Origin: Perkinsus marinus ATCC 50983
Lineage: Eukaryota; Perkinsozoa; Perkinsida; Perkinsidae
NCBI RefSeq assembly: GCF_000006405.1
Contig: NW_003215385.1
Span: 110,409-133,821 of the forward strand
Length of the DNA stretch: 23,413 bases
Direction: 5' to 3'
In this document: one piece after another, positions 17,244 through 23,413 of the stretch
Position numbering within the stretch: position 1 is the first letter of the stretch
Layout of the letters: each line of letters opens with the position of its first letter
Position numbers and translations under genes: made by a program
The notes under the pieces: model-generated
Database searches by the model: none
Seen by the model: only the letters and a program-made list of their open reading frames with translations
What the model was told of the DNA's origin: nothing

Positions 17244-18308
17244 CTACTCATCGTCAGATCGATAATGCACAGTATGTCGATATTCAGCTTCAACCTCTTC
17301 GTTGCTTCCCGACTCGGAGCTCCTGAATTTGATTATGTACTGAAGATCATCCATCTGACGCATGATTTCTTACACAAACTCATGGTTCTTGGGGTGATCC
17401 TGCATCTGCATCAATCGATCAGACTCAACTTGCAATATCACGATGTTTCGCTCTTGATCCTGACAAGAATGTAGGTCGTAATTCCAGCCGTTGAATTCAG
17501 CATTAGCGCATGCTTGAAAGATGCGCTTGAGTGTGATGGTCACATTGTGATCGCTACAAGAACGAGCGCAAATATGTAAGAGGCGCGGATTCGATGCTCT
17601 TCGGAGACTTCATTTCGTACGCAGTTTCCCAATTGTGTTCGGTTGAGATATAACGTGTTGTATTGGGTAGTAGTACTGCCGTATTATGAAAACGTTTCAT
17701 TTTGAAAGTGAGGGACTGCTCTACGAGCCAGGATTGTTGTTTAGATATTGATACTCTCATCACAATAGCAATTCCAAGTACGATGGGTGTATTTCGATAG
17801 AGTTTGAAATATTTCTGCTCCAAAGTCATGCATCAGCATCAACTTGGTTTGTCGGTGCAGAATACCTCCGTGACGGAATCAGCGTGAGAAGTCGGCGTTT
17901 TGTGAGTCTGATCACTCACTCAGAATCAGTAATTCAGTATCACTAATCGGAATAGAATATAGATATTGCATGCGGATGGCTGCAGGTGGTCACTTCTGAA
18001 CACTGCATACGGATCATTGCAGTTGGACATCTGTGGAAATTGCATTTGGTGTATGCGTGAATGCCATTCACGATGCATGGCGATCGATGATATATCTGTC
18101 AGGGCGTGAAGTTGATTATAACCTTCCGAGGGTCCGTTAGCAACACCTTGAACTATGGACGGGAAAGCTGACCAGCAGATCACTCAGAAAGGGGCGATGC
18201 ACGATGTGTGATCACTCACTTCATTGACAACGCTGCTCCGCCTCACAATAGATATTGGTACTTGAGGTAGAAGCTAACAAAACTCAGACTTACATTTACA
18301 GAGAACAT
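17244..18308 (-). CDS. Unidentified multi-exon gene, model incomplete
   Basis: Several minus-strand blocks read as good coding sequence and join in frame. One is FPSIVQGVANGPSEGYNQLH... at about 17950-18160. Another at 17621-17720 (KRFHNTAVLLPNTTRYISTE) joins 17376-17553 (NVTITLKRIFQACANAEFNG...). The last acidic exon ends RHTVHYRSDDE at TAG 17244. A candidate start is the ATG at 18308, but the exons between 18308 and 18230 could not be joined with a normal-sized intron. No family or motif was recognised. Introns of 34 and 67 nt fit the window's style. The listed ends are approximate. It lies upstream of TUL1 on the same strand and is divergent from the gene at 18944. Confidence 0.45.
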
Positions 18309-18757
18309 GATTGGCGCCTAGCGCTAGAGGGACAATAAAGCTCCTCACGACAGAAAGCTGCGCGATATGACAAGGCGCCAAGAGAATCAAATACTGTGAT
18401 GATCACCGTATGATCGTGTTATGATTACATAACGACAGAGCGAAGTCCGTAGCCCGCACCTCATTGTCGAGGGATTCGGGGTGATTCATGAGCAACAGTG
18501 ACCAACGATCGACGATTATTATACTATTCCCATAACTCGTCACTCAGTCCATTTTCGTTTCTATCGCTCGCTCCATTGGTGTTCCATGACGTCTACCCAT
18601 GTGGTGCTCCACGCGCCATCTCGAGGTGCGAGGCCACGGGTGATGCGACCCGAGGGGTTTGAGCCACGCATCCGTTTTCCCCATTCGTATTCGATAGTAA
18701 TAGTCTGCCCATCCTATAACGGCTTCAACTCAAACTACAACAGTATAGCCGATTAAT

Positions 18758-18778
18758 TAGCTGCATGACATGCAGCTA
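18758..18778. repeat. Perfect palindrome, single-base centre
   Basis: Arms TAGCTGCATG and CATGCAGCTA of 10 nt flank one central A. Confidence 0.85.
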
Positions 18779-18825
18779 TCCATCCCGTGATCGCACGTCT
18801 ACACGCAGTACATGTACACGTGCGT

Positions 18826-18848
18826 TTCACCTGTCTAAGACAGGTGAA
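18826..18848. repeat. Perfect palindrome, single-base centre
   Basis: Arms TTCACCTGTCT and AGACAGGTGAA of 11 nt flank one central A. It lies 96 bp before the ATG at 18944. Confidence 0.85.
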
Positions 18849-18943
18849 CGGTTATTCACGTTTTCTCTTGTCATAGGGGGATACCTCCACCTTGGATGGT
18901 ACCAGTATTGAGTAAAGAGGACAAGAGTAACTCACCTGAAGCG

Positions 18944-21900
18944 ATGTTCACCATAACCAGCTGCGCTGAAAGTGCACCTCGTAAATCTAGTTCTTGATAT
19001 CGTATTCTTTCGTTAAAGTCGTACCGCAAGTTGTTCCCAAACGGTACCAAAACTTTGTTGATGTTCTTCCCCAGTATTATGCTCATATTTTTATTCCCAT
19101 CCCTACTGCAATTTCTGTGCTCGACTGCTGGCAACACGGGATGGCGGTTTGACTCGTTGGTTGACATCTATGCTCGATACGCCGTGGGTCCATCGTATGG
19201 CATCATCCTTGATCCTATCCGCTCCCATTAGGAGCCTCAAACCTTGGAAAATAATCCACCTGTCACCGTCGCTTGGTGGCTTGAAACTATAGTGAAGGTC
19301 TCTCGTGATCATCGAAAGGCTGGTAGAAAGCATCCTGGTGGTCCGACAATCCTACTTATGTGGCTCACTCAACTGCAAGAGTTGGAACCCATCAGGTGCG
19401 TCTGACCCGGCTCCCCCATCATACTGTTGCAGATACCTCACTGAAGTTGAACAGGACCTGCAGATAGTAGCTCTGCTACCACCACACTCATCTGGTGATC
19501 GTATAAGCACACCTCCATTAGGAAGCATGCATGGGGTATTCATAGGAGAGTACCCGTCAGATGAGCGTAAGGAGAAGCCTGTCCTTATCCTATCGGAATC
19601 CGTATGCTCGAGGGAGTCCTTCACGACTGAACTGTGGTTTCAAGACTGATTACTTTGGTTGTTTCGATTCGAACACGCGAAGGAGCTGGAAAACAGAAGT
19701 TCGCGTTGAACAGCATATGAAGGGATACTGCGGGGCAGCCATTAACACACCACTGCCTCAGGCGACCTACTGCGGTTCCTGCGCCGATTCCGCCTAGCAT
19801 GCCGTATGCAAATACTACCTGCAGCTCTAGTAGAGATGGCCGATATCCTAACGGATGCGTGTAAGCCGTGTACAAACCATTACCGATAAAGACACAATAA
19901 CAGGCTACGAGACGATCGTCGAGGATGTATCTACTGCTGAGATCATCAGGGTCCGATCTCCCAGTAGTGTTCTATCATCCTTCGCCATCCACAACTCCTA
20001 CAGGTTTAAAAACAGCGCCCTCCTCCTATGGCATACCCTTTTCATCGCTTCTTGCACTGCCATCCGGGCTGTGGCCCACAGCGGCTGCGATCCAACTCAT
20101 TGAGGTTTAGATATCGTTGCTGTCCTGTGCACCCCTGCCTGCCTCATGTAGTCATCATAACCTTACTTGAATCGGCCCTTGGGCAAAGATGCGCTCACAT
20201 GAAGAGCACTGAAGAGATATGGTCTTGTGAGAGTTGAATCATCTAGTCGAACTCACCATCGACTCTCAGGTCTTGCCTTGATTGTTGATGACGCCGGTTT
20301 AGAGGTGCTCGGGGCTAAAGCAATTGTCGGAGAGCAATGTGAGACCTTTTGGGGTCAACATGAAGGGTGAGTCACCCTTCATGTTGACCCTTCATGTCAC
20401 CCTGGGTGACTCCCTCAACTGCTTTAGGCAGTATCACGCCCGAGTGGTGCTCCAATCAGGGGTACATTCTGGGGGAGTGGTCCGAGAGTGGGGAGTGGTA
20501 GGGTACGCGCAGTGCTGATGTAACTAAGGCAGCCCATAGGGAACTGAGCCCATCATCACTGCAACGAGCAGAGGAAATCGTCTGTGTCGTAGAAGGTCCA
20601 TCTGGTGGTCTTCCGGTCGACTTGCACCGAGATATGCATGAGTCTAATCCTGCCCGGGACACCCCAACGCCTCGTCGGAATCTGCGAGTGCAGCCTTATG
20701 ATGACTCGCAATTAGATGAACTCCTCCAGCTGCTCAATGATGCATCATCAGAATATGCTAGTACGGTGACCTATAGATTCATTAGCTTTCCGAGGGATGA
20801 TTCAAGGTGACTCGAAGGGCGAAAAAGAGGTCCCTGATGGCGACTGGCCCCTCATGGCGGATGAAGGGTTCTCAGACGGAAAAGAGGAGGACAGTTCACT
20901 TGATAAACTCGGTTATGGAGAATTTTATGACACCGATGGTGCGTTGGATACGTGGAGCGAACGGAATCCACGGAGGGGCAGCGGTGAACGTAACGTGATC
21001 ATATGAAGGACATTCGGGGTCTTGCAGGAAAGAAAATAAACAGTGACAAAGCTATCGAGGCGATGCTCGATGCGGACACACTGGAACAATTCGAGACAGA
21101 TTTCGAGCAAGCTTCTCGGAAACTTCTGGAAGGTCTGATCACCAAGGTAGTTTATTGTTGACACTCGTTGGACCCAGGAACCGTTCAAACTCGTCTTATC
21201 GCCCTTGTCCACCACCAAGCTAGTTTAGCATCCTCGATGATTTCTGAGATTGTCTCTGAGACTGATGGCAAGGTATTCTGAAGAGCTCAGTTGTGGATAT
21301 CATATCACATGGTTCGTTTGCAGGCAGTCTTAGTGGTACCTTCTACCTCGACACCGATCATCAGAGTATCGGACAATGTTAGGAATGTTTCAGTGCTGAC
21401 CATGAAACCCTCCACAGAGTGGTTCGGTGAGTGTGGTGCTGGCGGCTTCTACCCCCCTCCCTCTCTGCTCAGATCTACTGACTCGGGGCTCGTCCCAGTC
21501 ACGGCTTGACACCCTCCTCATTGGGTTCGAAGAGCTCTTTGGAATGTGGGCGGCTGAGATTGCTCGAAGGCCTCCTAATGGCGGAGGAAGAGTCTCTTGT
21601 AAAAGCCATCGTTCCGTAGGGACAACATGTCTGATGATAGGTCAGCAACTCTCCGAAACTCTGATGAAAATCGTCGAGAGCCTTGCTCGATCAACCGATG
21701 AGCTAATCTTGGAAGTTCCTTCCTGTTCAGCTCTCGTGATGACTCTCTACAACCAGCAGTCCTCGTAGGTGTTCCTTCCTGATCAGACCAACTTGCTGCA
21801 GCAGATGTTGTGGCGTCTACCATGCATTGAGAGTGTCTGGAACAATGCGACGCAGATGCTAGAGTTGATGACTGGTGCGCATGGTGCTGAGAAATCAGAC

Positions 21901-22063
21901 CATTGTGATTCAAGGTAAGGCAGCGACGATGGGAATATGTTGTTATTGTTTTGTTAGAGGCAATAGTCTGATGAGATTCATCCATATGAAGCCGAACCAT
22001 GAGGGTCAGCCGCGGCGTGGTATATTACCTCTGCGGTTCCTCCCTCAAATCGTGAGTCCCTGA
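18944..22063 (+). CDS. Large unidentified protein, multi-exon
   Basis: Exons join in frame through most of the region: 18944-18980, 19019-19146, 19232-19395, 19433-19601, 19645 onward, and so on. Product blocks include YQNFVDVLPQYYAHIFIPIP, WWLETIVKVSRDHRKAGR, ALVEMADILTDACYETIVED, LIVDDAGLEVLGAKAIVGEQ, an acidic Asp/Glu/Ser-rich stretch near 20810-20990, IEAMLDADTLEQFETDFEQA, LLIGFEELFGMWAAEIARR and LLQQMLWRLPCIESVWNN. It is mostly helical, looks soluble and matches no family I know. The end at 22063 (TGA after LPQIVSP) is one reading; alternatively GTGAGTCCC before it is a donor and this is one gene with the next. Joints near 20060-20150 and 20460-20530 are unresolved. Introns are 37-85 nt. 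Confidence 0.5.
20352..20390. repeat. 39-nt perfect palindrome across a 5' splice site
   Basis: Two perfect 19-nt arms (left arm begins GGGTCAACATGAAGGG) flank a single G at 20371. The donor GT of a 74-nt intron (20354-20427) lies inside the left arm, so a hairpin in the RNA would bury the splice site. Confidence 0.85.
20396..20410. repeat. Short palindrome, single-base centre
   Basis: GTCACCC and GGGTGAC flank one T, 5 bp after the 39-nt palindrome and in the same intron. CCTTCATG is repeated between them. Confidence 0.75.
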
Positions 22064-22114
22064 GTGGCGCCAAGATAGTGAGAAATAACTCAGGAAGGCT
22101 TCTCGACTGAACGG

Positions 22115-23413
22115 ATGATTAACTCCTTGAAAAGGTTGGCGCAGAGGGCCAATGGTCATCCTGGCCGGACGGGGTGGGTCTGCTGCTGGTCACCAGAATC
22201 TGGTGTTATTCATGCTTTTTTTACTAGCAGATATCTCGTGTGGTTGGATGAGACAGGGAGCTCGGCATTCCTGAACACTATTGGTATGAGCATGAAATAT
22301 AAGGATTATGACTTTTCGCGATCTTCGAAGGCTAAATCGAAAAAGTTCTGGCCATACTTAGCGCGATCGAGACAAAGAACTTTCTTGAATAGGTCAACAA
22401 CGTGGTTGCTGAGTAATGATGATGGTGATTATGTCCGCCCTAGCAGCCTCGCTGGTGGAGATTCGAGTCCTCGAGGACTTGGTTTGATTGTTGGCTTTGA
22501 TCGAGGTGAGTAGCGTATTAGTCTGATGTCTTAATTCCGACTGGGCTCGCAGATCTCAAAGTTGAAGGGGTGATAGGGCACACAGTACTCGAACATAGGC
22601 TTGGACAAGTTGTCAAGAGAGAAGAAGCGATGAAGATGGTTCGACTCATGAAGGCTCTCCCTACGGGCATTCTTGACGATGGCCGATTCTCTTTCGTCGA
22701 GTGGGGATCAGGAGAAGGTAGGCGTGTGTGGTTCTGAGTCTCAGCAACAGTCTGTCTCTCCCAGGACGGCTCTCTATGGCAATTTCGGAGGCATTCGAGA
22801 ATTCAACGGTGGTGTCAGTCGAGCCCGGAGCCTCATTATCAGTGAGACACAACTTGTTCATCCTAGGATAGTATCCATTGCAGAAATACCATAACAAAGT
22901 CCTCCGAGCTTCATATAATCGTTCACAACCTGACATAGGGCCCATCAGTCTTAATAACAACATCGTCTGTAATGGTGATATCGACGAAGACATCGCCCGA
23001 GATCTCAGTGACTGGTAACTCTCCATCATTCCTACGCTGAATAGCTCCTCCCATCAGTCCGGAGTTGTTCCGATTCCAATGGGTTGGTTTGACACCGCAC
23101 GACGCTAAACTGGCAGGCATGTTCGCCAGCAGTGCTCTGACCACCTTCATCCCTTTGCAAGCTGGTCCGGCAGTATGAGTGATGGCTGATTCACCCGATG
23201 ACATCTCTGGATCATCAGATGCTGCTACTGCTGAGTCTAGTCACGGGCCATGAGATCAGTCCCGATGAGATCATCTCCTCTAAGTTTCTCGAATACTACA
23301 CTGCGAGATTCATAGGTTGTCTATTCCACTAAGGTCTTTTCATTCAATAGAAAGCTTCTCAGCCCCTCACGTGAGCTCCCACACTTTACTGGAGTGTAGT
23401 TGGCTTGGAGACT
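22115..23413 (+). CDS. SAM-dependent methyltransferase-like protein, 3' part missing
   Basis: It runs off the right edge. Later exons are clear: 22553-22717, 22765-22841, 22884-23014, 23058-23172 and 23219-23315, with introns of 35-47 nt. They encode DDGRFSFVEWGSGEGRLSMA, a Rossmann motif I (E-x-G-S-G-x-G), followed by STVVSVEP, in which the acidic residue ending strand 2 would bind the SAM ribose. A strand with NNNIVCNGDIDED follows, then RFQWVGLTPHDAKLAGMF. The exact family and substrate are not known. The N-terminal part (22115-22505) is weaker and may hold another intron (a candidate acceptor TTTTTACTAGCAG lies near 22234). The start ATG at 22115 assumes a separate gene; an AG (AATAACTCAG) lies 20 bp upstream. 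It may instead continue from the preceding gene. Confidence 0.55.

Larger units (their letters stand above)
18309..18943. other. Divergent intergenic region with palindromes
   Basis: 635 bp between a minus-strand and a plus-strand gene, so probably two promoters. No coding frame with family likeness was found. The right part (18758-18848) is dense in perfect palindromes. Confidence 0.5.

Noticed and set aside
18585-18680. Possible structured RNA between divergent genes
   Set aside because: I could not draw a tRNA, snRNA or leader-RNA fold, and no box A/B or Sm site was seen.
12612-18981. 16-nt match GCTGAAAGTGCACCTC between the lyase exon (about 12617) and the gene at 18944
   Set aside because: Both lie in coding exons in unrelated frames, the match does not extend, and one such 16-mer pair in 23 kb is not very unlikely.
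19103-19875. Minus-strand ORFs, including a Gly-rich stretch near 19780-19840
   Set aside because: The plus strand gives better exons with consistent splice phases across the same region, so these are antisense shadows.
1-23413. CRISPR array, IS element, transposase, prophage or bacterial operon features
   Set aside because: No spaced repeats or transposase motifs were found. Spliceosomal introns in every well-resolved gene show that the DNA is eukaryotic nuclear.

Overview
This window is nuclear DNA from a protist, and the best guess is an alveolate of the Perkinsus/dinoflagellate side. The evidence is indirect. Genes are packed head to tail with 50-250 bp between them and are cut by very many tiny introns, mostly 40-50 nt, with donors reading GTAG, GTAA or GTGAG. 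Several start codons follow closely behind a pyrimidine-rich AG, as expected of spliced-leader acceptors. No spliced-leader gene, rRNA or standard tRNA is present, so the genus is an inference. No gene is readable as one ORF. I built the gene models by joining exons so that frame and protein-family alignment were both kept, and for the ten best genes every exon sum closes exactly on a stop codon.

Layout, left to right. Minus strand: a mitochondrial-carrier gene cut by the left edge (1-715) and an EngB/YihA-type GTPase (803-1969). Plus strand, a tight tandem of four: bacterial-type glutaminyl-tRNA synthetase (2215-5021), an unidentified basic protein with a mitochondrial-type N-terminus (5209-6077), organellar EF-Ts (6197-7796) and NudC (7908-9256). 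Minus strand: a small SET-domain protein (9575-10130), a methylisocitrate-lyase-type enzyme (10425-12807), a doubtful small ORF (12922-13140), a TUL1/Dsc1-type membrane RING E3 ligase (13304-about 16870) and an unidentified gene (about 17244-18308). Plus strand to the right edge: a large unidentified gene (18944-22063) and a gene with a SAM-methyltransferase signature that runs off the window (22115-23413).

Functionally, EngB (ribosome assembly GTPase), EF-Ts, the presequence-bearing basic protein and the carrier point to organelle translation and transport. Methylisocitrate lyase belongs to propionate breakdown, and the TUL1-like ligase to Golgi/endosome membrane-protein quality control. They look like neighbours by genome packing rather than a pathway cluster.

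The unusual material is in the introns. Short sequence families recur at intron ends and inside introns of unrelated genes, in both orientations, which looks like introner-type mobile introns. One glutaminyl-tRNA synthetase intron has had its 5' splice site expanded into 21 TAG units. Three introns in the minus-strand cluster are 8 to 25 times larger than the rest and share a dispersed repeat. Perfect palindromes with a single-base centre occur around and inside the large plus-strand gene.
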